From assembly GCA_017622845.1 (NCBI GenBank), contig JAGAQJ010000055.1:1-64000 (forward strand): a DNA stretch of 64,000 nt. Reading direction: 5' to 3'. Positions 8,552-17,324 of this stretch are shown piece by piece. This DNA is from Lachnospiraceae bacterium. GTDB taxonomy: Bacteria > Bacillota > Clostridia > Lachnospirales > Lachnospiraceae. Both the position numbers and the translations under genes were made by a program. How positions within the stretch are numbered: the stretch's first letter is position 1; every line of letters starts with the position of its first letter. Below the pieces are notes generated by a model. The model saw only the letters and a program-made list of their open reading frames with translations, did not search any database and was not told the DNA's origin.

Positions 8552-8626
8552 TCGGAGTGACAAGATTCGAACTTGCGACCTCCACCTCCCTAAGATGGCG
8601 CTCTAGCCAAACTGAGCCACACCCCG
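8552..8626 (-). tRNA. tRNA-Pro (anticodon AGG)
   Basis: The cloverleaf reads from 8626 downwards: acceptor CGGGGTG/CACTCCG with discriminator A; anticodon arm CCATC-TTAGGGA-GGTGG; T-arm with GGTCGCAAGTTCGAATCTTG. The loop gives anticodon AGG, with A at position 34, unusual for bacteria. CCA is not encoded. Confidence 0.93.
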
Positions 8627-8714
8627 AAATCGTATGTATTTCTTAACGACATGTTTTAGTATACACATTTGCATACGAAATGTCAATAAAAAATTAGAAT
8701 AAATTTTGTAACAG

Positions 8715-8837
8715 GGTAACAGTTCAGCCGTTTATGCATTCGGCAGCTCCCTATAGAAATGATGGTACGACTTGCCTTTAGTGAGCAAGCTCCCGCGGTT
8801 ATATTGTACAACCATTTCTGCATGGCTGACTGTTACC
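8715..8837. repeat. 123-bp palindromic MITE-like element
   Basis: It begins GGTAACAGTTCAGCC and ends GGCTGACTGTTACC, imperfect terminal inverted repeats. The interior pairs GTTGTACAA-type and AGAAATGATGGTAC/CCATTTCT arms. It contains no gene. The termini match the larger element family at 35193-45197, while the interior matches the degraded copy at 5716-5821. Confidence 0.75.
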
Positions 8838-8978
8838 AAATTATTTGCAAAATTTAGAAATGATGTTGACAATTGTCAGACAATTTGCTATATTGTTTAT
8901 AGATTCGTGATAACTCCATCACGGATGAGCATTTTAAATGCTTTTCACTTAACTCTTTTTCAATATAGTAATCCTTAG

Positions 8979-9036
8979 AAGAAAGCTTCTTCATGACAGT
9001 ATCCTCCCAATTTTGCTGCCGGAATGAAGCTTTCTT
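8979..9036 (+). terminator. Hairpin upstream of the hflX promoter
   Basis: AAGAAAGCTTC pairs with GAAGCTTTCTT, followed by TG. It could insulate hflX from upstream transcription. The loop of over 30 bases weakens the call. Confidence 0.4.
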
Positions 9037-9056
9037 TGTTTATGCCAGTGATGCGG

Positions 9057-9085
9057 CTGACAGCATTGAAACAAAATGGTATAAT
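9057..9085 (+). promoter_or_regulatory. Sigma-70 promoter of hflX
   Basis: CTGACA and a perfect TATAAT are separated by 17 bases. The site lies 64 bases before the chosen hflX start, which supports that start over the longer open frame beginning at 8993. Confidence 0.8.
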
Positions 9086-9148
9086 AAAAAAAGAAAGGGT
9101 AATAGTATTCAGGTTGAACTGTTGCAAGAAAGGAAAAGGTATTTGTAC

Positions 9149-10417
9149 ATGGACAGAGCACTGATTGTAGGTGTCAATATAACAACAGACAGAAAGAAGG
9201 GAAGTTTTAGTCTGGCAATGGACGAAATGATGAGCCTGGTTAAAGCGTGTGGCATGGAGCCTGTCGGGCGGATTGAACAGAATATGGAATATGCCAATGC
9301 TGGCACTTATATCGGCTCTGGCAAGGTTGACGAGGTGCATGAGATGGTCAGAGCGCTGGAGGCTGATATTGTGGTATTTGATAATGGCTTATCACCGATA
9401 CAGCTTAGAAATCTGCAGAGAGAGCTTGATTGCCCGGTAATGGACAGAACGACCCTGATATTGGAAATATTTTCTACGAGGGCGAGGACAAGAGAGGCGA
9501 AGCTGCAGGTTGAAGTTGCAAGGCTGCAATATATGCTCCCAAGGCTTGTAGGGCTTCATGATGCTTTATCCAGACAGGGCGGCGGAAGCGGCGCAGTCAG
9601 CAATAAGGGGGCAGGAGAGAAAAAGCTTGAGCTTGACAGGCGAAGGCTTGAGCAGCGGCTTACAAGTATGAAACGGGAGCTGGAAGGAATCGCAGGAGAA
9701 CGTGAGACACAGCGCAAGAAGCGTGCGGAATCAGGCATTCCACGAGTTGCCCTGATCGGATATACGAATGCCGGAAAGTCTACGATTATGAATACGCTGC
9801 TGTCTGCATATGTTGAAGATGAAGAAAAGAAGGTTTTTGCAGAGGATATGCTGTTTGCCACGCTGGATACCACTGTGAGAAGAATTGCGCCGCCAAACCA
9901 AAATGCATTTTTGCTGTCTGATACAGTAGGTTTTATATCAAACCTTCCGCATAATCTGGTAAAGGCTTTCCGGTCAACGCTGGATGAGGTCAGGGAGGCG
10001 GACTTGCTGCTTCAGGTTGTGGATTATTCCGATGAAAATTATATGGAGCATATCAAGGTTACAGAGGATACGCTCAAAGAGCTTGGAGCTGAGACGATAC
10101 CGATGCTTTATCTGTTTAATAAGGCGGATTTGTGCGGAATGGGTGAATTTGCCGCGGTTCAGGGTGAAGATAAAATTTATATGTCAGCAAAATCTTCCAA
10201 TGGAATAGAGGCGCTTTTGTCGCTGATTGCAGGGAAGCTGTCAGGAGGCTACAAGGACTGTACGCTGATGATTCCTTATAAAAGAGGGGATATTACAGCG
10301 TATCTCAATGAACATGCTGTGGTGCATTATATGGAATATCAGGAGGAGGGTGTATTTATGGAGGTCAATATGAGCCTGATTGATATTGGAAGGTATAAGG
10401 AGTTTATCATAAATTAG
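9149..10417 (+). CDS. hflX: Ribosome-associated GTPase HflX
   Basis: A 422-residue GTPase that in other bacteria splits or rescues stalled 70S ribosomes. The HflX N-terminal domain carries the glycine-rich RQGGGSGAVSNKGAGE segment, then a coiled coil (about 150-190), then the G domain: G1 GYTNAGKST (about 204-212), G3 DTVGFISNLPHNLV and G4 NKAD. I chose the ATG at 9149 (MDRALIVGVNITTD). The open frame runs 52 codons further upstream, but that part overlaps the promoter, has no family similarity, and AGGAAAAGG sits just before 9149. The gene is monocistronic as far as can be seen. Confidence 0.94.
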   Translation: MDRALIVGVNITTDRKKGSFSLAMDEMMSLVKACGMEPVGRIEQNMEYANAGTYIGSGKVDEVHEMVRALEADIVVFDNGLSPIQLRNLQRELDCPVMDRTTLILEIFSTRARTREAKLQVEVARLQYMLPRLVGLHDALSRQGGGSGAVSNKGAGEKKLELDRRRLEQRLTSMKRELEGIAGERETQRKKRAESGIPRVALIGYTNAGKSTIMNTLLSAYVEDEEKKVFAEDMLFATLDTTVRRIAPPNQNAFLLSDTVGFISNLPHNLVKAFRSTLDEVREADLLLQVVDYSDENYMEHIKVTEDTLKELGAETIPMLYLFNKADLCGMGEFAAVQGEDKIYMSAKSSNGIEALLSLIAGKLSGGYKDCTLMIPYKRGDITAYLNEHAVVHYMEYQEEGVFMEVNMSLIDIGRYKEFIIN

Positions 10418-10558
10418 TGCCTTTTCCGGGCAGCAGGATAGCAGGGGTAATGGCTGCCTTCTTGGTGAATGTTTACAATTTGTTTAAAGTTTGATAACAA
10501 AAAAGTGGTATTATGTATATCAAAAGACGAAGGATAACATTCACAGGAGGAAAAAAAG

Positions 10559-11779
10559 ATGGTCGGAGAGGGCAAGAAAACCAATTTTAAAGTGAAAATG
10601 CACAATATTTTGTTTGCAATAGGCGCTGTGGGTGTTATAATAATAAACACAGCATCATGGCAGAGCGTTGCATTCAGTGACTGGTATATAAAAAATATTT
10701 TTCCGATATGGCTGAACACCTATGCCCGTCTTACCAGCAAGGTATCTGTAAGCGTGGGAGAGATTATGCTCGTGCTTGCAGCAGCAGTGACACTGTTTGG
10801 AATGTGTTTTTTTGTTATAAATATGTTATGCAGAGGAAAATATAAAAGAGCGGTCAGAAGGTTTGGCGCTTTTTATGCGTGGACAGCGCTTGCAGTCTGC
10901 TATGTGATGACGTTCAACTGCTTTATCCTGTATCATGGCTCAAGCTTTTCCGAAAAATATCTGGTTCGTGAGACGGAGCCTGACAGGATGATTGCTTCTG
11001 TTTCAGATAATGCAGTGGCACAGATTTCTGCGGCAGAATACGCATCAGCCAATGAAAATGTCTATACAAAAAAGGATTTGGCAGCGCTGCGGGATTATAT
11101 TGTAATTCAGTGCAATACTCTGGCGCGTGAAATTGACCATGATGACAGCGGCAGTGCATATTATGACGGAGATTTGGTGGAAGCCTCAAGACAGGCAATG
11201 ATGAAGCTTGGAGAAGAATATGACCAGCTTTCCGGCTTTTATGTTACGCCGAAATATTTAAGCTGTTCTGAGTTTTTCAGCCAGCAGTATATTATGGGAT
11301 ATTATTTCCCGTTTTCGATGGAAGCAAATATCAATTCTGTTATGTATATTACAAATGTAGCGCCGACAGTATGTCATGAGCTTGCGCATACAAAAGGCTT
11401 TATCTATGAAGATGATGCAAATATGATAGGCTTCCTGGCATGTATTCAATCAGATGATAAGTTTCTGCAGTATTGCGGATATCTTAGTGTATTAAATTAT
11501 GTAAACAATGACTTCTATGAGTCTATTGGAAAGAATGACAGCGTTTACAGAAGCCATGTAAGAATCAGTGACACGGTAGCAGATGACAATATTTTCCTGA
11601 CAAGAGAAAGCTGGCAGGAGGTCGAGAAAAAAGCTGTTGTGAAGACTGCTGCTGTCAAAAAGGTTTCAAACACACTGATGAATACAACATTGAAGCTTAA
11701 CGGTGTTGAGGAGGGAACGCTTCAATACAGAGAGGTTGTAGGCTTGCTGTTAGCGTATTATGATGGCGAGCTGTATTAG
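10559..11779 (+). CDS. DUF3810 membrane protein with zinc-peptidase-like motif
   Basis: A 406-residue protein with a short N-terminal cytosolic part, three predicted transmembrane helices (about residues 17-35, 60-90, 103-125) and a large soluble domain. That domain contains CHELAHTKGF (about 272-281), a gluzincin-type HExxH-like helix, and a nearby EDDANMIGF. The family is DUF3810. Peptidase activity is inferred from the motif, not known. CAGGAGG is placed well before the ATG. The next gene follows after 19 bases and is probably co-transcribed. Confidence 0.85.
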   Translation: MVGEGKKTNFKVKMHNILFAIGAVGVIIINTASWQSVAFSDWYIKNIFPIWLNTYARLTSKVSVSVGEIMLVLAAAVTLFGMCFFVINMLCRGKYKRAVRRFGAFYAWTALAVCYVMTFNCFILYHGSSFSEKYLVRETEPDRMIASVSDNAVAQISAAEYASANENVYTKKDLAALRDYIVIQCNTLAREIDHDDSGSAYYDGDLVEASRQAMMKLGEEYDQLSGFYVTPKYLSCSEFFSQQYIMGYYFPFSMEANINSVMYITNVAPTVCHELAHTKGFIYEDDANMIGFLACIQSDDKFLQYCGYLSVLNYVNNDFYESIGKNDSVYRSHVRISDTVADDNIFLTRESWQEVEKKAVVKTAAVKKVSNTLMNTTLKLNGVEEGTLQYREVVGLLLAYYDGELY

Positions 11780-11798
11780 TCGGAGGTGGACACAGCTT

Positions 11799-12959
11799 AT
11801 GGGTGATATTCTTTCATATGTATATGAATTTGGGGGCTTTACCTTTGCGGAAAAGCCCTTTTGTGAAATTGACGGACTTGTTTTTTCACATCTTTCTTAT
11901 TTCATTTTTAACGATATCATTCCTGCAATCGGTGACAACAAGCCGTCCATTGCACTGTGCGATGTGGCGCAGCAGATGGACTGGCATCATTTTATTTCAG
12001 TAAAATGGGAGCTTGATAAAAACAGAGAGCTTTTTTATAAGATTGCGTTCTCACGCAGATATAGAAATACAAAGGCTGACTATTTGGTGGAGGAGGTGAA
12101 TACAGACGAAGACGTGCAGTTTTGTGCGGTTACGTTTATGCTCGGAAATGGAGATATTTTTATATCTTTCCGGGGAACAGACGACGCACTGATTGGATGG
12201 AAAGAGGATTTCTATATGGCATACCGTACACCGGTAGGGGCGCAGATTAGAAGTACAGAGTATGTCAATCAGGTGGCAAAGCTGCTTGCACGGAAGAAAA
12301 ATCTAAGATTTTATCTGGGAGGACATTCCAAGGGCGGAAATCTGGCAGTGTATGCGGCTATGACATGTGATGAAAGCATCAAACACAGAATCGGAAAAAT
12401 ATATGACATGGACGGACCTGGGTTCCGGCCGGATTTCATGGCAACTCTGGACTATGACGGAATCAAAGACAAGATACTGAAGATTGTGCCGGATGAGTCC
12501 TTTGTCGGCATGCTGATGGAGCAGAAAACGGACTTTGAACTGATTAAGAGCAAAGAAATCGGTGTGCAGCAGCATATCTGCTTTTCATGGTGTGTTGAGG
12601 GCGACCGCTTTGAGCGCGCTGAAGTCCAGGTTCCGAAGCGCAAGGAGCTTTATGACCGTATCAACAATTGGATTTTTGCACTGGGAATTGAACAGGTAGG
12701 GGACTTTATCGAAAGCCTGTTTAAGCTTGTGGAGATTACAGAGGCCAAGACGCTGACGGACCTCAAGAATGTGAAAGGAGGAGAACGTGCGAAAAAACTG
12801 CATTCCATGATGCTCGAATATGCCGGAATGAATGATGAGACAAAGCAGATATTTTGGGAAATCAGCGGCTTTATGATCGAGGTTCTGGCGCGCGACCAAC
12901 AGGAGCGCATCAGCCGATGGAAGATGATTGAAAAGGTGCGGCAGCGGTTGGAACATTGA
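11799..12959 (+). CDS. DUF2974 (Mbeg1-like) alpha/beta-hydrolase protein
   Basis: A 386-residue cytosolic protein. It has a lipase-like core with ISFRGTDDALIGWKEDF and nucleophile-elbow motif GGHSKGGNLAVYA (about residues 178-190, candidate serine in HSKGG), then DMDGPGF. Similar proteins are annotated DUF2974 or Mbeg1-like; substrates are unknown. I chose the ATG at 11799 because CGGAGGTGG precedes it; the longer open frame would overlap the DUF3810 gene. It follows that gene closely and is likely in the same operon. Confidence 0.85.
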   Translation: MGDILSYVYEFGGFTFAEKPFCEIDGLVFSHLSYFIFNDIIPAIGDNKPSIALCDVAQQMDWHHFISVKWELDKNRELFYKIAFSRRYRNTKADYLVEEVNTDEDVQFCAVTFMLGNGDIFISFRGTDDALIGWKEDFYMAYRTPVGAQIRSTEYVNQVAKLLARKKNLRFYLGGHSKGGNLAVYAAMTCDESIKHRIGKIYDMDGPGFRPDFMATLDYDGIKDKILKIVPDESFVGMLMEQKTDFELIKSKEIGVQQHICFSWCVEGDRFERAEVQVPKRKELYDRINNWIFALGIEQVGDFIESLFKLVEITEAKTLTDLKNVKGGERAKKLHSMMLEYAGMNDETKQIFWEISGFMIEVLARDQQERISRWKMIEKVRQRLEH

Positions 12960-13016
12960 GAATGTAACTGTTTTCATAAAAACGGCGAAAAGGCTGTAAA
13001 AGTGTTTCAAAGATAG

Positions 13017-13045
13017 TTGACTTTCTGGTAAAAACGATATAAAAT
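13017..13045 (+). promoter_or_regulatory. Sigma-70 promoter of the hexuronate operon
   Basis: TTGACT and TAAAAT with 17-base spacing, 70 bases before the uxaB start. An operator-like palindrome starts seven bases after the -10 box. Confidence 0.7.
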
Positions 13046-13051
13046 ACAAGA

Positions 13052-13065
13052 TGTAAGTGCTTACA
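13052..13065 (+). promoter_or_regulatory. LacI/CcpA-type operator of the hexuronate operon
   Basis: TGTAAGTGCTTACA is a near-perfect palindrome of the TGTAANNNNTTACA type bound by LacI-family repressors, including CcpA cre sites. A second half-site, TGTAAGC, follows at 13070-13076. Its position over the expected transcription start suggests repression. Which regulator binds is not shown in the window. Confidence 0.65.
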
Positions 13066-13114
13066 AAAATGTAAGCAAAACCAATGATTGAAAAGATTGA
13101 TAGGAGATAATGAC

Positions 13115-14575
13115 ATGGAATTATTGAATGCGGCAAAGACCGGAAAAAAGGAAAGACCCATTAAAGTACTTCAGTTTGGTGAAGGAAATTTCTTACGTGC
13201 ATTTGTTGACTACTTTATTGACATTGCAAATGAAACCGGTAAGTTTGATGGAGATATTGTTCTGGTAAAACCCATTGACTTTGGAAACCTTGATATGTTC
13301 CACAATCAGGACTGTCAGTACACCGTTTGCTTAAGAGGCATTGTTGATGGTGAGCCGAAGGTAATCAAGAGAGTTGTGACAAGCGTTGCCGACGCGGTAG
13401 ATGCTTACAAGGAATATGCAAAGTACAGTGATTATGCCAAGTTAGATTCCCTGAGATATATCGTATCAAATACAACAGAGGCAGGCATTGTATTTGATGA
13501 TTCGGATAAGTTTGAGTCAGAGCCTCCTAAGACCTATCCCGGAAAGCTCTGCAAGTTCCTTTACACAAGATACCAGCACTTTAACGGTGCGTCAGATAAG
13601 GGGCTTGTTATGCTTCCTGTAGAGCTGATTGATGACAACGGCATTCATTTGAAGGAGTGCGTTGTGAAGTTTGCTAAGCTTTGGAACCTTGAGGAAGGCT
13701 TCCTTACATGGCTGGATGAGACTTGTGTATTTACTTCTACATTGGTTGACCGTATTGTTACGGGCTATCCAAGAGACGATGCAGAGGAGCTTTGGAAGGA
13801 ATTCGGATATCAGGACAACATTGTTGTTACTGCTGAGCCGTTTGGTCTTTGGGTTATTGAAAGCGCAAAAGATATCAGCAAGGAGTTTCCGCTTCCTGAT
13901 GCAGGACTTCCTGTTATCTTTACCGATAACCAGAAGCCTTATAAGCAGAGAAAGGTTCGTATCTTAAACGGTGCACATACGTCTTTCGTTCTTGCATCTT
14001 ATCTTGCCGGAAATGATTATGTAAGAGAGTCTATGGAGGACGAGCTGATTGGCGACTTCATGCATAAGACAATTTATGATGAGGTTATCCCTACACTTGA
14101 TTTGCCGAAGCAGGATTTGCTTGATTTTGCAGAGGCAGTAGACGGCAGATTCAAGAATCCGTACATAAAACATGCACTGCTTTCTATCTCTTTGAACTCC
14201 GTATCAAAGTGGAGGGCAAGATGCATGCCGTCACTTCTTGGCTATGTGGAGAGAAAGGGCGAGCTTCCCAAGCACCTTACCTTCTCGATTGCAGCATTGA
14301 TGGCATTCTATACGGGAAGCGAGATTCGTGAGAAAGCCTTGATTGGTCATAGAGACGGACAGGAATACAACATTATGGATGATATGGCTGTTTTGGAGTT
14401 CTTTGCGGCAAACAGTGGAAAAGCTTCTGCTGAGTTTGTACAGGCCTATCTGAGCAATGTGGATTTTCATGGTCAGGACCTCACACAGGTTGCAGGTCTT
14501 GCAGATGCAGTGACTGCTTATCTTGAGGACATCAGAACACTTGGCATGCGTAAGGCGATTGAGAAGAACTTTTAA
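13115..14575 (+). CDS. uxaB: Tagaturonate reductase (altronate oxidoreductase)
   Basis: A 486-residue NADH-dependent enzyme of the mannitol/hexonate dehydrogenase family, reducing D-tagaturonate to D-altronate. It has the N-terminal signature VLQFGEGNFLRAFVDYF, the block STLVDRIVTGYPRD, the active-site region KQRKVRILNGAHT (Lys, Asn and His of the polyol-dehydrogenase centre) and NPYIKHALLSI. This fits UxaB, rather than mannonate oxidoreductase, along its full length. TAGGAG precedes the ATG at 13115; the open frame extends nine codons further without a site. It is first in the operon uxaB-uxaA-kdgK-Ga5DH-eda. Confidence 0.93.
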   Translation: MELLNAAKTGKKERPIKVLQFGEGNFLRAFVDYFIDIANETGKFDGDIVLVKPIDFGNLDMFHNQDCQYTVCLRGIVDGEPKVIKRVVTSVADAVDAYKEYAKYSDYAKLDSLRYIVSNTTEAGIVFDDSDKFESEPPKTYPGKLCKFLYTRYQHFNGASDKGLVMLPVELIDDNGIHLKECVVKFAKLWNLEEGFLTWLDETCVFTSTLVDRIVTGYPRDDAEELWKEFGYQDNIVVTAEPFGLWVIESAKDISKEFPLPDAGLPVIFTDNQKPYKQRKVRILNGAHTSFVLASYLAGNDYVRESMEDELIGDFMHKTIYDEVIPTLDLPKQDLLDFAEAVDGRFKNPYIKHALLSISLNSVSKWRARCMPSLLGYVERKGELPKHLTFSIAALMAFYTGSEIREKALIGHRDGQEYNIMDDMAVLEFFAANSGKASAEFVQAYLSNVDFHGQDLTQVAGLADAVTAYLEDIRTLGMRKAIEKNF

Positions 14576-14602
14576 GCTTTGATAGTGAAAAGGATATAAA
14601 AT

Positions 14603-16084
14603 ATGGCAAATTTTATTAAAATCAATGAAAATGACAATGTGGCTGTGGCTTTGGAAGTGATTCCGGAGAATACAACTGTCAGTGTTGGCGGAAGCGAAGT
14701 GACTACGGTGATGGAGATTCCGGCAGGCCATAAATTTGCACTGACAGATATGGCAGAGGGAACACCGGTCATTAAGTACGGCTTTCGTATCGGAAATACG
14801 ACAGCGGCAGTGAAAAAAGGCGAGTGGATTCATACACACAACCTGAAGACCGGCTTGGGTGATTTGCTGGAATACAGCTATGAGCCGAATCTTGCAGAGG
14901 AGAAATTCACGGAGGATGTGACTTTTATGGGCTACAACCGTGAAAACGGCAAGGTTGGCGTTCGAAATGAAATCTGGATTATTCCGACAGTCGGCTGTGT
15001 CAATAACGTGGCAAGTAAGATTGCAGAGCTGTCCAAGGGGCTTGTAAGAGAAAATATCGAAGCAGTATGCGCATTTCCGCATCCATATGGATGCTCGCAG
15101 ATGGGTGATGATCAGGAGCACACAAGACAGATTCTTGCAAATCTGATTAACCATCCCAATGCAGGTGGTGTGCTTGTCCTTGGCCTTGGATGCGAGAACA
15201 GCAACATTGATGTACTCAAAGGATATATGGGAGATATCAATCCTGACAGAGTGAAGTTCCTTGTCGCACAGGAAAGCGATGATGAGATTACAGAGGGCGT
15301 TGAGATTGTAAAAGGACTTGCAGAGTATGCTTCACAGTTCCATCGCGAGCCAATCAGCGTATCAAAGCTTGTTGTCGGCATGAAATGCGGCGGAAGCGAC
15401 GGTTTCTCGGGAATTACTGCAAATCCTACAGTAGGACGTTTTTCGGATATTTTGATTAGCAAAAAGGGAACAACGATTCTGACAGAGGTGCCGGAAATGT
15501 TTGGCGCTGAGACAATTCTCATGAACCGCTGTGCGAATGAGGAGCTGTTCCATAAGACAGTTGATTTGATTAATGACTTTAAAAATTACTTTAAGAGTCA
15601 TAATCAGACCATCTATGAAAACCCTTCACCGGGCAACAAAAAGGGAGGTATCTCCACGCTTGAGGATAAGTCCCTTGGCTGTACGCAGAAGTCAGGAAGC
15701 GCGATTGTAAAAGGCGTATTAGCATATGGTGAGACGGTAAGCACACCGGGCTTGAATCTTTTGAGTGCACCAGGAAATGACCTCGTGGCGGCAACGGCGC
15801 TTGCAGCCAGCGGCGCGCATATCGTACTGTTCACAACAGGACGCGGCACACCGTTTGCATGTCCTGTGCCTACGATGAAGATATCAAGCAACTCAAGGCT
15901 TGCAGGCAAGAAGGATAACTGGATTGACTTTAATGCAGGCGTTGTGGCAGAAGGCGAGGAGCTTGACACGGCAGGGCAGCGTTTGTTTGATGAGGTTGTA
16001 GCAATCGCTTCCGGCAAAGAGGTAAAAAGTGAGCTTGCAGGATTCCACGATATGGCAATCTTTAAACAGGGCGTAACACTGTAA
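14603..16084 (+). CDS. uxaA: Altronate dehydratase
   Basis: A 493-residue enzyme converting D-altronate to 2-keto-3-deoxygluconate. An N-terminal SAF-type domain (residues 1-~92) leads into the catalytic part, with GYNRENGKVGVRNEIWIIP, VCAFPHPYGCSQMGDD, LGLGCENSNID and KCGGSDGFSGITANP, the cysteine- and glycine-rich blocks typical of the altronate/galactarate dehydratase family. The start has AAGGAT 7-8 bases upstream. It follows uxaB after 27 bases. Full length, no defects seen. Confidence 0.94.
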   Translation: MANFIKINENDNVAVALEVIPENTTVSVGGSEVTTVMEIPAGHKFALTDMAEGTPVIKYGFRIGNTTAAVKKGEWIHTHNLKTGLGDLLEYSYEPNLAEEKFTEDVTFMGYNRENGKVGVRNEIWIIPTVGCVNNVASKIAELSKGLVRENIEAVCAFPHPYGCSQMGDDQEHTRQILANLINHPNAGGVLVLGLGCENSNIDVLKGYMGDINPDRVKFLVAQESDDEITEGVEIVKGLAEYASQFHREPISVSKLVVGMKCGGSDGFSGITANPTVGRFSDILISKKGTTILTEVPEMFGAETILMNRCANEELFHKTVDLINDFKNYFKSHNQTIYENPSPGNKKGGISTLEDKSLGCTQKSGSAIVKGVLAYGETVSTPGLNLLSAPGNDLVAATALAASGAHIVLFTTGRGTPFACPVPTMKISSNSRLAGKKDNWIDFNAGVVAEGEELDTAGQRLFDEVVAIASGKEVKSELAGFHDMAIFKQGVTL

Positions 16085-16187
16085 ATGAGCCATTATAGAG
16101 CGGAATTGCATGGCTTGAGGCAGGAAACCGTAAGGCTGGGCTATTACGGATTTAGAATATAATGAAATAAATGGAGGATTCATAATC

Positions 16188-17222
16188 ATGGCAAAAAAAG
16201 TAGTTACAATGGGCGAAATCATGTTAAGACTTTCTACACCCAACAATGAGAAGTTTATTCAGGCAGATGAGTTTGACATCAACTATGGCGGCGGTGAGGC
16301 GAATGTAGCGGTATCACTTGCTAACTACGGACATGCTGCAAGCTTCGTGACAGCAGTACCTGACAATGAGTTGGGAGAGTGTGCGATTGCAGCATTAAGA
16401 AAGTATGGTGTCGGCACAGAGAACATTGCTAAATGCGGCGAGAGACTTGGCATTTATTATTTAGAGTCAGGCTCAGCAATGAGACCTTCCAAGGTTGTAT
16501 ACGACAGAGCACATTCTTCTATTTCTACGGCTACGGCTGATGATTTTGACTTTGATAAGATTTTTGAGGGCGTTGACTGGTTCCATTTCACAGGCATTAC
16601 ACCGGCTGTATCTGATTCGGCAGCAGTCCTTACAGAGGAAGCATTAAAGGCTGCTAAGAAGCATGGCGTTAAGGTTTCCGTTGATTTAAACTTCAGAAAG
16701 AAATTATGGTCCTCAGAGAAGGCACAGAAGGTTATGAAGAACCTTATGCAGTATGTTGATGTCTGCATCGGAAACGAGGAGGACGCAGAGCTGGTATTAG
16801 GCTATAAGCCGGGCAACACAGATGTAACAAGCGGTGATTTGGAGCTTGCAGGCTATAAGTCAATTTTCGAGCAGATGGTTGCAGATTACAATTTTGAGTA
16901 CTGCATTTCTTCTCTTAGAGTAAGCCATTCCGCTTCTGACAACGGCTGGTCAGCATGCATCTACTCAAGAGATACAAAGGAATTTTATCATTCTAAGGAG
17001 TACAGCATTCATCCAATCGTTGACCGTGTCGGCGGCGGTGATTCTTTTGCGGGCGGCGTTATCTGCGGATTATTGGACGGTAAGGATTTCAAGGCTGCAT
17101 TGGAGTTTGGCGTAGCAGCTTCCGCATTAAAGCACACCATTCCGGGCGACTTTAACTTAGTATCCAGAAAAGAAGTTGAGACACTTGCAGGCGGAGATGC
17201 TTCCGGACGTGTACAGCGCTAA
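16188..17222 (+). CDS. kdgK: 2-keto-3-deoxygluconate kinase (PfkB family)
   Basis: A 344-residue ribokinase-fold sugar kinase. The N-terminal PfkB signature GGGEANVAVSLANYG (residues 31-45) and the C-terminal anion-hole/catalytic motif VGGGDSFAGGVICG (Asp in GGGDS) are intact. Position between altronate dehydratase and KDPG aldolase identifies the substrate as KDG, phosphorylated to KDPG. TGGAGG stands before the ATG. The 103-base gap after uxaA contains a short CCGTAA/TTACGG stem, too weak to call a terminator. Confidence 0.93.
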   Translation: MAKKVVTMGEIMLRLSTPNNEKFIQADEFDINYGGGEANVAVSLANYGHAASFVTAVPDNELGECAIAALRKYGVGTENIAKCGERLGIYYLESGSAMRPSKVVYDRAHSSISTATADDFDFDKIFEGVDWFHFTGITPAVSDSAAVLTEEALKAAKKHGVKVSVDLNFRKKLWSSEKAQKVMKNLMQYVDVCIGNEEDAELVLGYKPGNTDVTSGDLELAGYKSIFEQMVADYNFEYCISSLRVSHSASDNGWSACIYSRDTKEFYHSKEYSIHPIVDRVGGGDSFAGGVICGLLDGKDFKAALEFGVAASALKHTIPGDFNLVSRKEVETLAGGDASGRVQR

Positions 17223-17233
17223 ATTCAGCGTAG

Positions 17234-17279
17234 AGAGAATAAGCAGCATTCCGCAAAGGCTTCATGCTGTTTGTTCTCT
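17234..17279 (+). promoter_or_regulatory. Intercistronic hairpin between kdgK and the gluconate 5-dehydrogenase gene
   Basis: AGAGAATAAGCAGCAT pairs with ATGCTGTTTGTTCTCT over 16 positions, counting G-U pairs, around a 14-base loop. No T-run follows. It is more likely an mRNA processing or stability element, or a partial attenuator setting expression of the last two genes, than a full terminator. Confidence 0.5.
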
Positions 17280-17324
17280 GCCTGATACATGAAACTATAT
17301 AGAAGAAAATAAGGAGGAATAATC

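Noticed and set aside
8993-9148. N-terminal extension of hflX
   Set aside because: The 52 codons overlap a good promoter and have no HflX similarity; the ATG at 9149 has a ribosome site and the expected N-terminus.
14231-15154. 307-codon minus-strand frame opposite uxaB/uxaA
   Set aside because: It is antisense to two well-identified enzymes and spans their junction; Cys/His-rich shadow translation with no family resemblance.
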